The notes: generated from the letters alone by a model not told the origin. A stretch of DNA of 64,000 nt from JBJMHZ01 sp045807125 (GCA_045807125.1 JBJMHZ010000004.1:248001-312000); one strand, 5' to 3'. Shown: positions 49,847 to 56,703, counted from the first letter of the stretch. Translations and numbers: made by a program.

Positions 49847-50608
49847 GTGCCCGATCACCACTTCGCCGATCCGCGGCTGGCGCAGCTGTACGACCCCCTG
49901 GACTCCGACCGCAGGGATCTCGACGCCTACGTCGCGCTCGCCGAGGAGCTCGGCGCCCGCTCGGTCCTCGACATCGGCTGCGGCACCGGGACGTTCGCCT
50001 GCATGCTGGCGCGCCGGGGGCTCGACGTGACTGCCGTCGACCCGGCTGCGGCCTCGCTCGACATCGCGCGGGCCAAGCCGTGCGCCGGCCGCGTTCGCTG
50101 GCTGCACGGGGACGCGACGGCGCTGCCGCCGCTGCAGGTCGACCTCGCGACGATTACCGGAAACGTCGCGCAGGTCTTCGTCAGCGACGACGACGGGGCC
50201 GCCACGTTGCGGGGAGCCCGCGCTGCGCTGCGGCCGGGGGGTCATCTCGTCCTCGAGACGCGCGATCCGGCGAAGCAGGCATGGCGCGGCTGGAAACGCG
50301 CGGATACCTACCGGAAGGAGGACATCGCGGGCATCGGCGTGGTCGAAACGTGGGTCAACGTCACCGAGGTCAGAGCATCCTGGGCGGCGCCGCGGGAGGC
50401 GTCCTGGCAGCCGGCCAGCGCGAGCGCCAGCACCAGCGCCGTGCCGAGGCTCAGCGCGGCCGCGAGCGGTCTCACCGTGCCGCATCACCCTCCGCGCGAG
50501 CTCCCCGCGGGTGAGACGCCGGACGAGACCGCGAGGTTGTCCTGCTACGCCGGACCGCCGGCCCGCTGGAGGATCTCGGTCACGACGGCGGTCTTGGCGT
50601 CAGCGTAG
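49847..50608 (+). CDS. SAM-dependent methyltransferase, C-terminal end lost
   Basis: Residues 1-175 are a methyltransferase: HFADPRLAQLYD, SVLDIGCGTGTFACML (motif I), VTAVDPAAASLDIAR (motif II) and LVLETRDPAKQAWRGW. After VETWVNVTEV (50371) the frame no longer resembles the family and runs through 237 bp of low-complexity sequence to a stop at 50608. The real gene is truncated at about 50375 by a junction with the start of a lipoprotein gene lying on the other strand. As an open frame it still makes a 253-residue product with a foreign tail; activity is doubtful. Confidence 0.7.
   Translation: MPDHHFADPRLAQLYDPLDSDRRDLDAYVALAEELGARSVLDIGCGTGTFACMLARRGLDVTAVDPAAASLDIARAKPCAGRVRWLHGDATALPPLQVDLATITGNVAQVFVSDDDGAATLRGARAALRPGGHLVLETRDPAKQAWRGWKRADTYRKEDIAGIGVVETWVNVTEVRASWAAPREASWQPASASASTSAVPRLSAAASGLTVPHHPPRELPAGETPDETARLSCYAGPPARWRISVTTAVLASA
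50308..50475 (-). pseudogene. Truncated lipoprotein gene (signal peptide and first residues only)
   Basis: GTG 50475 starts a 55-residue frame whose first 23 residues are an excellent lipoprotein signal (LGTALVLALALAGC). About ten native residues follow and then sequence antisense to the methyltransferase, ending at TAG 50308. GGAGGG lies upstream of the start. Only the 5' about 100 bp look native. This is one side of the deletion junction near 50375. Confidence 0.6.
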
Positions 50609-51114
50609 TGCTGCACGTGCCGCCACGTGCGTTTCGCCAGCTCCCGCTTGACGCTCGCGTACCGCTCCAGGTCGGCGGGGGAGGAGCGCAGGTGGTCCCG
50701 GAAGCGCAGCATGCGGTCGGCCTCGGCCGAGCCGGCGCTGAGGACGTGCAGGTTGACGTTGGTGTCCGGGCCCTTGAGCAGGCGGTGCTCGTGCCAGTCC
50801 GGCTCGCGGATGCGCAGGACGTACCCCGCGGCCTCCAGCGCCGGCAGGTACGCCGGCTCGTCGGCGGAGTCCGGCACGACCAGCAGGATGTCGATGATGG
50901 GCTTGGCGACGAGCCCGGGGACGGACGTGGAGCCGACGTGCTCGACGAGCAGCGCCGCGCCGCCGAGTGCCGTACGGATCCGTGCCGCCTCGCGCTCGAA
51001 CAGCCGCGGCCACTCCGGGTCGGGCTCGGCGAGCGGGATGGGCGCGTCGTGCGGGCGCAGCTCGCCGACGACGATGGCGCGCAGCTCCTCGTCGCCGGTC
51101 ACCCCGTCAGGCAT
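50545..51114 (-). CDS. GrpB-family nucleotidyltransferase-like protein
   Basis: The 189-residue protein matches the GrpB/UPF0157 family of the nucleotidyltransferase superfamily: DPEWPRLFEREAARIRTAL near residue 32, VEHVGSTSVPGLVAKPIIDILLVV (the GSTxVxGLxAKPxIDI core), and DWHEHRLLKG and VNLHVL strands. The Asp in PIIDI is the expected metal ligand. Function is unknown, though some relatives fuse to CoaE. It follows the hydrolase with 6 bp, so an operon is likely. Confidence 0.9.
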   Translation of the reverse strand: MPDGVTGDEELRAIVVGELRPHDAPIPLAEPDPEWPRLFEREAARIRTALGGAALLVEHVGSTSVPGLVAKPIIDILLVVPDSADEPAYLPALEAAGYVLRIREPDWHEHRLLKGPDTNVNLHVLSAGSAEADRMLRFRDHLRSSPADLERYASVKRELAKRTWRHVQHYADAKTAVVTEILQRAGGPA

Positions 51115-51120
51115 CGCCGG

Positions 51121-51831
51121 TCAGGCCGGGCCGATGCTCGCGACGATCGCCTGCGCGAGCTCGTCGGGCTTGGTGAACTGCGGCCAGTGGCCGGTGGGCA
51201 GGTCGACGTACTGGACGTCGTGGATGCCGGCGAGCTCGCGCACGTACGGGCTGCCCTGCTCGATCCACTCCCGGAGCTTCGCGCTCGGGAACTCGCATGC
51301 GATGACGGTGACGGGCACGTCGTAGCGACGCTGGTCGGAGAGCTCCTGCCGGTCGCTGGCGACTCGCGCGGGCGAGGGGATCGCGCGCTCGCGGAACGTC
51401 GTGCGCAGCTCGTCGTCGAGGTCGACGAGATCCTCGTCGTCGAAGACCGACCAGTCCGGCAAGGGGATCTCGCCGTTCTCGACGGGCAGCTCGTCGTTGA
51501 TGCAGCCGCCGTCGCCGAGCGGTCCGCTGTCGACGTAGACGACGCGGGCGACGCGGACGGGCCGTGCATCGACCGCGGCGTGCGCGATCGCCCCGCCGCC
51601 GGAGTGCCCGACGAGCACGACCTTGCCGTTGGCGGGGGCGACGGAGTCGATCGCCTTGACCACCGCATCGACGTGGTCGTGCAAGGTGATCGCCGCGCGC
51701 TCGGCGTCCTTGGACTCCATGCCGGGCAGCGTGAGCGGATGAGCGCGGTGCCCCGCCCGTTCGAGAGCGGGGACGACCGCGTCCCACGAGGAGGCGTCGA
51801 GCCAGAGGCCGGGGATCAGGATGACGTCCAT
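51121..51831 (-). CDS. Alpha/beta hydrolase (serine)
   Basis: The 236-residue protein starts at ATG 51831 (MDVILIPGLWLDASSW), the usual N-terminus of this group. VLVGHSGGGAI puts the nucleophile at Ser77; TGHWPQF near the end supplies the His. No cofactor or signal peptide. Esterase-type activity is probable; substrate unknown. A TAACCT element eight bases upstream may be its -10. Confidence 0.87.
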   Translation of the reverse strand: MDVILIPGLWLDASSWDAVVPALERAGHRAHPLTLPGMESKDAERAAITLHDHVDAVVKAIDSVAPANGKVVLVGHSGGGAIAHAAVDARPVRVARVVYVDSGPLGDGGCINDELPVENGEIPLPDWSVFDDEDLVDLDDELRTTFRERAIPSPARVASDRQELSDQRRYDVPVTVIACEFPSAKLREWIEQGSPYVRELAGIHDVQYVDLPTGHWPQFTKPDELAQAIVASIGPA

Positions 51832-51945
51832 GGGTTCGTAGGTTAGCCAGTTCGCCGGTATGCGTTGCGACTCCGGGGTGCAGTCAGTGCTGCGGGTGGT
51901 GCGCACCACGGCTCCCGAGGCCGTCGGCCGGACCCGCTACCGATC

Positions 51946-51992
51946 ACGAGTTAGCGTGCCCTTCGCTATTCACTAACTCCAACGAGTTAGCG
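51946..51992. repeat. Repeated GAGTTAG operator-like sites
   Basis: ACGAGTTAGCG occurs at 51946-51956 and again at 51982-51992, with an inverted CTAACTC at 51973-51979 between them. They lie 29-75 bp before a small gene and could bind a regulator. Confidence 0.4.
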
Positions 51993-52020
51993 CCCCATCG
52001 CGACAGGGAGAAACCGGCCG

Positions 52021-52290
52021 GTGAATCGACCCGTTGCGACGGCTGGGACGGCTCACGGCGATACCTTCTACGTCTGCGACACGCACGCGGATGGCAAGGG
52101 CGCCCAGCTCGACTGGAAGACAGCCGACGGACTGCGCAACGGGTCGTTCAGGGACAGCGAGGGTGCTAGCACCTGCGTCGGCAAGAACGTCAACCTCGCC
52201 GAGGGCAGCCTCTTCTATTACCGGGTCTGCCTCGTCGACAACGGGGTCGAGACCAGCACCTGCACCGCCTGGAAGTACGACTACGCCTGA
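52021..52290 (+). CDS. Small Cys-containing protein of unknown function (89 residues)
   Basis: GTG 52021 has AGGGAGA upstream. Four Cys (YVCDTHADG, STCVGKN, YRVCLVDNG, TSTCTAWKYDYA) are spaced as in small exported disulfide proteins, and the tail FYYRVCLVDNGVETSTC resembles a beta-strand pair of secreted actinobacterial proteins. However, no signal peptide is present at this start. It is the first chromosomal gene outside the inserted element; originally it lay just downstream of glnA1. Confidence 0.55.
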   Translation: MNRPVATAGTAHGDTFYVCDTHADGKGAQLDWKTADGLRNGSFRDSEGASTCVGKNVNLAEGSLFYYRVCLVDNGVETSTCTAWKYDYA

Positions 52291-52343
52291 GCGGTTCGGC
52301 GCGCTCTCGCTACCGTCCCGGCGCGTTCAGCGAGTCGCCACCC

Positions 52344-52371
52344 TCAGATGTCGAAGTAGAGCTCGAACTCG
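52344..52371 (-). repeat. attL: displaced copy of the glnA1 3' end
   Basis: These 28 bases repeat the end of glnA1 (coding EFELYFDI plus stop) with one synonymous change in the Asp codon (GAC here, GAT at the live copy). Twenty-one bases (52351-52371) are identical to 55223-55243. It is read as the left attachment site. Confidence 0.85.
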
Positions 52372-52384
52372 CAACGGGGGACCG

Positions 52385-52425
52385 CTGACCTGCGCCGATA
52401 CCAGTCGGTAGCCGTCTGACCTGCG
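52385..52425. repeat. Accessory repeats CTGACCTGCG next to attL
   Basis: CTGACCTGCG appears at 52385-52394 and 52416-52425, and its complement (CGCAGGTCA) at 55192-55200 beside attR. The inward position and opposite orientation suit arm or excisionase sites. Confidence 0.5.
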
Positions 52426-52475
52426 CTTTCGTGCGTTTGTCGCGTTGCCGCTGTTGGGTGGCGTACTGCTGTGTT

Positions 52476-52504
52476 GCGGACTCGCTGCGGACTGAACGCG
52501 GACT
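52476..52504. repeat. Three GCGGACT repeats, 11-bp phase (left arm)
   Basis: GCGGACT occurs at 52476-52482, 52487-52493 and 52498-52504, exactly 11 bp apart so that all face one side of the helix. Two matching copies lie near attR at 55150-55156 and 55161-55167, also 11 bp apart. This is the pattern expected of integrase arm-type sites. Confidence 0.6.
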
Positions 52505-52520
52505 TGACGGTCAGGCGATG

Positions 52521-52526
52521 TACCGT
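52521..52526 (+). promoter_or_regulatory. -10 element (TACCGT) of the first element gene
   Basis: TACCGT is followed by seven bases and then ATG 52534, a leaderless arrangement inside the element. Confidence 0.35.
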
Positions 52527-52533
52527 CGCGCGC

Positions 52534-52887
52534 ATGACGGACGACGACCAGCCCGACATGGACAAGGCGTCCGAACTCGCCGCAGCCATCATGGAGCTGG
52601 ACGCGCAAGCCGTGGCTGCCCCGTGCTACATCAGCCCAGCGACGAAGCGCGAAGCCGAGAACCTGGTCCTGCTGATGCTGCCGGCGGACCAGGACCGGCG
52701 CGACAAGATGGTCGACGTGCTAGCAATCATCGCAACGCGTGTGAAGGGATCGACACCCTGGGACGCCATCCTTGCGGCGCTGACCGATGAAGACCTCGCG
52801 AGGCTTGCCGAAATCGATGAGGACTGGCAGTTGATCGCCATGGACGCGCTGCGCCAGCGCCCCCGGCTGGTAGAGCCTCCCGACTGA
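52534..52887 (+). CDS. Element gene of unknown function (117 residues)
   Basis: It starts at ATG 52534; an upstream in-frame start lies within the arm repeats. The acidic, helical protein (DKASELAAAIMELDAQAV, then ENLVLLMLPADQDRRDKMVDVLAIIATRV, then DEDLARLAEIDEDW) has no recognised domain. The proportion of non-GC third positions is higher than in chromosomal neighbours, as for the rest of the element. Confidence 0.6.
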   Translation: MTDDDQPDMDKASELAAAIMELDAQAVAAPCYISPATKREAENLVLLMLPADQDRRDKMVDVLAIIATRVKGSTPWDAILAALTDEDLARLAEIDEDWQLIAMDALRQRPRLVEPPD

Positions 52888-52897
52888 ACCGCCGCAC

Positions 52898-53116
52898 TCA
52901 CTCGCCTGGCGGTCGCTTCCGTGGCCGGCCAGGGCGCAGGTCGACGGTGCGATGCCACTCGATGACGTCGGCGCGACGCCATACCGGCCCCGCCGCGAGG
53001 CGTGCGACAGGCTCGGGGAAGTCCGGCCGGCTGGCGTAGCGGGCGGCGCTCCGCTTCGTGACGCCCAGGGCGTCGGCGACTTCGGCGACGCCCGCCAGGT
53101 CGCAGTCTCGCGCCAC
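52898..53116 (-). CDS. Excisionase/AlpA-like helix-turn-helix protein
   Basis: The 72-residue protein consists of one winged HTH: LAGVAEVADALGVTKRSAARYASRPDFPEPVARLAAGPVWRRADVIEWHR. The pattern (VAEVADALGVT, xxFPxPVxxLxxGxVWxxxDVxxW) is shared by AlpA/MerR-type excisionases of actinobacterial integrative elements. It is expected to direct the integrase toward excision. It lies divergent to the small plus-strand genes. Confidence 0.8.
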   Translation of the reverse strand: MARDCDLAGVAEVADALGVTKRSAARYASRPDFPEPVARLAAGPVWRRADVIEWHRTVDLRPGRPRKRPPGE

Positions 53117-53141
53117 CCGCGCACCCCTTCGGCCGTGTCTC

Positions 53142-53170
53142 TACCTGTCCGCTCTGCTGTCAGGTATTGT
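53142..53170. promoter_or_regulatory. Inverted repeat TACCTG/CAGGTA over a -10-like TATTGT
   Basis: TACCTG at 53142-53147 and CAGGTA at 53161-53166 form an inverted repeat about two helical turns apart, overlapping TATTGT at 53165-53170. It lies in the divergent promoter region of the element and could be an operator. Confidence 0.4.
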
Positions 53171-53270
53171 CTCGCGTGACCCACCCGGAAGGCGGGACCG
53201 AGCGGCGTTGGAGCGCCGCCCGGCCCCTGGCAAGGCCCCTGTCCGTTCTCAGGCAGCAAGGAGCCTCACC

Positions 53271-53444
53271 GTGTCGCACTCTACCGAGCCCGGTGGCCCG
53301 TCCCCTGATACGTCCGTTGGCGACATCCCGGTCTACGACCGCTGCCCGCCGTGGTGCGCGTCGCGCGAGGAGATGCGCGAGGATCACCCCGAGCGGCACG
53401 AAGGGAAGCCGTGCGGCGTGTCGACGGCGCGCCCCCGACGATGA
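53271..53444 (+). CDS. Small phage-type protein with a DRCPPWC motif (57 residues)
   Basis: GTG 53271 follows AAGGAG at the right distance. The CPPWC segment with downstream HPERHEGKPCG suggests a small zinc-binding module like others in actinobacterial phages and plasmids (DUF6907-like). Its end overlaps the next gene by four bases (ATGA). Confidence 0.6.
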   Translation: MSHSTEPGGPSPDTSVGDIPVYDRCPPWCASREEMREDHPERHEGKPCGVSTARPRR

Positions 53445-53650
53445 CCCGCCGGCCGCAGTTGCTCGTCACACCGACGGCGCTGTACGTCCACGGCGCGGCC
53501 CCGGCCGACGTGGTGCCGTGGACCGAGCGTGGACGGGTGCTGGTGAGCGTCGACGACGCCGACGTGGTAGAGGTCGAGCCAGGCGACGCCCGGTCGCTGG
53601 CGGTCGCCCTGGTGCGCGCCGCCGACCTCGTGGAGGGCTTCGCGGTCTGA
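53441..53650 (+). CDS. Small element protein (69 residues)
   Basis: It starts in ATGA overlap with the preceding gene. The sequence is beta-rich at the front (QLLVTPTALYVHGAAPADVVPW) and ends in a helix (ARSLAVALVRAADLVEGFAV). No family is recognised. Part of a compact phage-like gene string. Confidence 0.55.
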   Translation: MTRRPQLLVTPTALYVHGAAPADVVPWTERGRVLVSVDDADVVEVEPGDARSLAVALVRAADLVEGFAV

Positions 53651-53666
53651 TCCCTTGGCCACGACC

Positions 53667-53718
53667 AGCGAACGGCCCCCAGCGCGCCTCACAGGGCGTC
53701 CGCTGGGGGCCGTTCGCT
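53667..53718. terminator. 18-bp perfect hairpin terminator inside the element
   Basis: Arms 53667-53684 and 53701-53718 pair perfectly over 18 bp. It follows the small gene string and may isolate it from the next gene. Confidence 0.75.
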
Positions 53719-53744
53719 GTGCTGGGCGGCTACGATCCCGCCTC

Positions 53745-53960
53745 ATGGCCCACTTTCAGTTCACCGACGAGGAGAGCGGGGACAGCCTCGTTCTGTCCGA
53801 CCCTCCGTCTGTGTCCGAGCCTGGCGTCGTGGCTTGGTTGCACTGCGCGGGGCTGACTGACCCTGACGGCTTCGGCTTCGACCTGACCGCCGGTGATGCG
53901 CGCGACTTGGGCGAGGCGCTGATCCGCCTAGCTGACCGCTACTGGCCCGACGACGAGTGA
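53745..53960 (+). CDS. Small element protein (71 residues)
   Basis: ATG 53745 is preceded by TACGAT at eight bases, a possible -10. The protein starts FQFTDEESGDSLVLSD and ends with a charged helix (DARDLGEALIRLADRYWP), giving it the look of the preceding gene; the two may be paralogues. Function unknown. Confidence 0.55.
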   Translation: MAHFQFTDEESGDSLVLSDPPSVSEPGVVAWLHCAGLTDPDGFGFDLTAGDARDLGEALIRLADRYWPDDE

Positions 53961-53977
53961 CCGCGCGCGGCACCTGG

Positions 53978-54673
53978 CTACCTCCTCCTCCCGGCTCGCT
54001 CGCGGCCCTGCCGCGCGAGGTCGACGTAGGCGACGCCCTGGTTGACCTGGCGCTGCACGTTCTGGTCGGCCCACTTGTCGAAGTGCAGGTGCGTCCCGCC
54101 GTCGTGGCCGCGCTGGTAGCCCTCGGGCAGGGGCACGTCGAACGCGGCGGCGGTGAACGCCGGCACCGCGGCGAGGTCGGCGATGGCCTGGTGCGCGACC
54201 GGGGTGGCCGAGACGACGCCCTCGGCGAGGCCGGCCCCGATGTGGCCGCCGATCTCGGCGAAGACCAGCGACGGCGAGTGAATCTTCAACCGGGCCTTGA
54301 TCTCGGCGACCATGACGTCGGCCAGCTCGCGCATCTGCCGGGCGAGCGGGCCGCGCTGCGAGCGGAGGCCCTGCACGAGCCCGCGCGCCGCCGCGACCGC
54401 TTGGCCGTACAGCGACCGGCCGGCGAACTGGCCCTGCTGGTCGGTGAGCCTGGCGATAGCGAACTGCGTGCGGTTGAGCGACCGGATGCTGCCGGCGTCG
54501 GCGAGGATGCCCCGGGCGTAGGCGAGGCTGGCCGCCGGGTCCATCGACCAGAGCTGGCGCAGCAGGCCGGGCGCGAGCCCGAGCGTGGTGAGCCGGCGCA
54601 TGGCCGCGCCGCGCTGCCGCAGGGTGGTCAGCACCGCGCGCAGGCCGGCTTCCGCTTCCACGACCTGCGGCAC
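53978..54673 (-). pseudogene. Phage tail tape-measure protein, C-terminal remnant
   Basis: The minus-strand frame contains IKARLKIHSPSLVFAEIGGHIGAGLAEGV, the signature near the C-terminus of siphophage tape-measure proteins (LxIxSPSxVFxxIGxxxGxGLAxG). Its beginning is lost: the first dozen or so codons before about 54646 are antisense to the integrase fragment. A whole tape-measure protein is usually over 600 residues; about 220 remain. It shows that the element derives from a tailed phage. Confidence 0.75.
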
Positions 54674-54874
54674 TACTTCGCGTCCCTGCTGATCGCGTCC
54701 GGCGCGGACGTCAAGGTCGTGCAGGCGCGGCTACGGCACGCGAGCGCGACCACGACCCTCAACACCTACGCCCACCTGTGGCCCGACTCGGATGACAGAA
54801 CGCGCGCGGCGGTCGACGCAGTGCTGGGTGCACGCGCCGACTCGCTCGCGGTGGCCGGTAGCGCCGACGGCTAG
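54644..54874 (+). pseudogene. Tyrosine integrase, C-terminal catalytic remnant
   Basis: The plus-strand frame reads GFRFHDLRHYFASLL and, after ADVKVVQARL, RHASATTTLNTYAHLWP. HDLRH gives His and Arg, RHASATTT gives the second His region, and TYAH gives the nucleophilic Tyr. The N-terminal arm-binding and core-binding domains and the first catalytic Arg are lost at the junction near 54644. The DRTRAAVDAVL end is typical of actinobacterial phage integrases. Confidence 0.85.
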
Positions 54875-55107
54875 GCGGTTGCGTTGTCCGTGTAGGCGGT
54901 GCAGATCGGGCAGTGCTGACCGATGCGCAGCAGCTCCCAGGTGATCGAGCGGTCGACCGGGGTCATCCTGCGCGGAACGTCGCACACCGGCCCGCCGTCG
55001 GCCCTGAGCAGGTGGCACTGTGACTCGATATGCGGCCGGATGAACGGCTCGCCCGACGGCCCGGTGACCGTCTCGGCCCGTTCGGCTGCAACTCGGTACG
55101 TCGTCAT
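54871..55107 (-). CDS. Small element protein with CxxC (78 residues)
   Basis: ATG 55107 starts a protein with HCPICTAY near the C-terminus and CHLLRADGGPVCDVPRR in the middle, possibly a zinc-binding pair. Its stop overlaps the integrase stop on the other strand. It lies between the integrase remnant and attR. No ribosome-binding site is clear. Confidence 0.5.
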   Translation of the reverse strand: MTTYRVAAERAETVTGPSGEPFIRPHIESQCHLLRADGGPVCDVPRRMTPVDRSITWELLRIGQHCPICTAYTDNATA

Positions 55108-55149
55108 GCCGCGAACCGTAGCCCACGGCCACCTTGTAGGAACGCTTGT

Positions 55150-55167
55150 GCGGACTCCCTGCGGACT
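55150..55167. repeat. Two GCGGACT repeats, 11-bp phase (right arm)
   Basis: GCGGACT at 55150-55156 and 55161-55167, in the same orientation and phase as the three at the left end. They lie 49-66 bp inside the attR repeat. Confidence 0.6.
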
Positions 55168-55215
55168 GAGGGCACCGGCTGACCGCGTTTCCGCAGGTCA
55201 CGCACAGTGCGCCGG

Positions 55216-55243
55216 TCAGATATCGAAGTAGAGCTCGAACTCG
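55216..55243 (-). repeat. attR: glnA1 3' end supplied by the element
   Basis: The last 28 bp of the live glnA1 gene repeat those at 52344-52371. The GAT codon for Asp here against GAC at attL marks this copy as the one brought by the element, so insertion kept the protein sequence intact. Confidence 0.85.
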
Positions 55244-56640
55244 TGCGGGTGCGGGCGCAGCCGGATGGGGTCGATCTCCTGCGTGCGCTTGAAGTCGAGC
55301 CACGTCTCGATGAGGTCGGGTGTGAAGACGCCGCCCTCCAGCAGGTACTCGTGGTCGACCTCGAGCGCGGCGAGCACCTCGGGCAGCGAGCCGGGCACCT
55401 GCGGCACGTCGGCGTGCTGGTCCGGGGGCAGCTCGTACAGGTCCTTGTCGATCGGCTCCGGCGGCTCGAGCTTGTTGCGCACGCCGTCGAGCCCCGCCAT
55501 CAGCATGGCGGAGAACGCAAGGTACGGGTTGCACGACGGGTCGGGCACGCGGAACTCGATGCGCTTGGCCTTCGGCGACGTGCCGGTGATCGGGATGCGG
55601 ATGCATGCCGACCGGTTGCGCTGCGAGTAGACGAGGTTGACCGGGGCCTCGAAGCCGGGCACCAGCCGGTGGTAGCTGTTCAGCGTCGGGTTGGTGAAGG
55701 CCAGCAGGGACGGCGCGTGCGAGAGCAGGCCACCGATGTAGTACCGCGCGACGTCGGAGAGCCCGGCGTAGCCGACCTCGTCGTAGAACAGCGGCGAGCC
55801 GTCCTTCCAGAGGCTCTGGTGCGTGTGCATCCCCGAGCCGTTGTCGCCGAAGATCGGCTTCGGCATGAAGGTGGCCGTCTTGCCCGCCTGCCAGGCGACG
55901 TTCTTGACGAGGTACTTGAAGAGCACGACCTGATCGGCGGCCTTGAGCAAGGTGTTGAAGCGGTAGTTGATCTCGGCCTGGCCGGCCGTGCCCACCTCGT
56001 GGTGCTGCCGCTCGACCTCGAGACCGGCCGCCAGCATGACGCGGGTCATCTCGGCGCGCAGGTCGGCGAAGTGGTCGGTCGGCGGCACGGGGAAGTAGCC
56101 GCCCTTGTAGCGCACCTTGTAGCCACGGTTGCCGCTGTCCTCGACCCGCCCGGTGTTCCAGGCGCCGGCCTCGGAGTCGATGTGGTAGTAGCTCGAGTGC
56201 TGGTTGGTCTCGAACCGCACGTCGTCGAAGACGTAGAACTCCGCCTCCGGCCCGAAGTACGCCGTGTCGGCGATGCCGCTGCCGGCGAGGTAGTCCTGCG
56301 CCTTGCGCGCCACGTTGCGCGGGTCGCGGCTGTACGCCTCGCCGGTGAGCGGGTCGTGGATGAAGAAGTTGACGTTGAGCGTCTTGGCGGCGCGGAACGG
56401 GTCGAGCACGGCCGTGGACGGGTCGGGCAGCAGCATCATGTCCGACTCGTGGATCTGCTGGAACCCGCGGATCGACGAGCCGTCGAACATCAGCCCCTCG
56501 GTGATGACCGCCTCCGTGAAGGCCGATGCGGGCACCGTGAAGTGCTGCATCACGCCAGGCAGGTCGCAGAACCGGACGTCGACGAACGCGACGTCCTCGT
56601 CCCGTACGTACCGCAGCAGATCATCGGCGCTGTCGAACAT
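55216..56640 (-). CDS. glnA: Glutamine synthetase type I (GlnA1)
   Basis: The 474-residue enzyme makes glutamine from glutamate, ammonia and ATP and is a dodecamer in this family. Motifs are DGSSIRGFQ, FGPEAEFYVFD, GQAEINYRFNTL, FMPKPIFGDNGSGMHTHQSLW, NSYHRLVPGFEAP and RNRSACIRIP. DKDLYELPPDQ holds Tyr402, the adenylylation site used by GlnE. A GGAGCGAGG ribosome-binding site lies upstream, with -10 TATGGT and a full GlnR box beyond. The final 28 bases are shared with attL of the inserted element, which therefore replaced the natural 3' end and terminator. Confidence 0.97.
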   Translation of the reverse strand: MFDSADDLLRYVRDEDVAFVDVRFCDLPGVMQHFTVPASAFTEAVITEGLMFDGSSIRGFQQIHESDMMLLPDPSTAVLDPFRAAKTLNVNFFIHDPLTGEAYSRDPRNVARKAQDYLAGSGIADTAYFGPEAEFYVFDDVRFETNQHSSYYHIDSEAGAWNTGRVEDSGNRGYKVRYKGGYFPVPPTDHFADLRAEMTRVMLAAGLEVERQHHEVGTAGQAEINYRFNTLLKAADQVVLFKYLVKNVAWQAGKTATFMPKPIFGDNGSGMHTHQSLWKDGSPLFYDEVGYAGLSDVARYYIGGLLSHAPSLLAFTNPTLNSYHRLVPGFEAPVNLVYSQRNRSACIRIPITGTSPKAKRIEFRVPDPSCNPYLAFSAMLMAGLDGVRNKLEPPEPIDKDLYELPPDQHADVPQVPGSLPEVLAALEVDHEYLLEGGVFTPDLIETWLDFKRTQEIDPIRLRPHPHEFELYFDI

Positions 56641-56687
56641 CCGTGCCTCGCTCCGTGTCGGTGCCCCGGCGCCCTGCCGGTTGGCTC

Positions 56688-56693
56688 ACCATA
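56688..56693 (-). promoter_or_regulatory. -10 element (TATGGT) of glnA1
   Basis: TATGGT on the minus strand lies 48 bp before the glnA1 start codon and just downstream of the GlnR box, so the box overlaps the -35 region. Confidence 0.45.
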
Positions 56694-56703
56694 GGCCGGG
56701 CCA

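Larger units (their letters stand above)
52344..55243. mobile_element. Decayed phage-derived integrative element in the 3' end of glnA1
   Basis: The element is bounded by a 28-bp direct repeat (27 identical) made of the end of glnA1. The right copy is the live 3' end of glnA1 and the left copy is the displaced original end. Inside are an excisionase-like gene, small phage-type genes, a tape-measure C-terminus and an integrase C-terminus joined by deletion. Repeats at both ends look like integrase arm sites. Without a complete integrase it cannot move by itself. Confidence 0.85.

Noticed and set aside
53957..54874. A continuous 305-residue plus-strand frame ending in an integrase motif
   Set aside because: Only the last 76 residues resemble an integrase; the rest is antisense to the tape-measure gene and Pro/Arg/Gly-rich.
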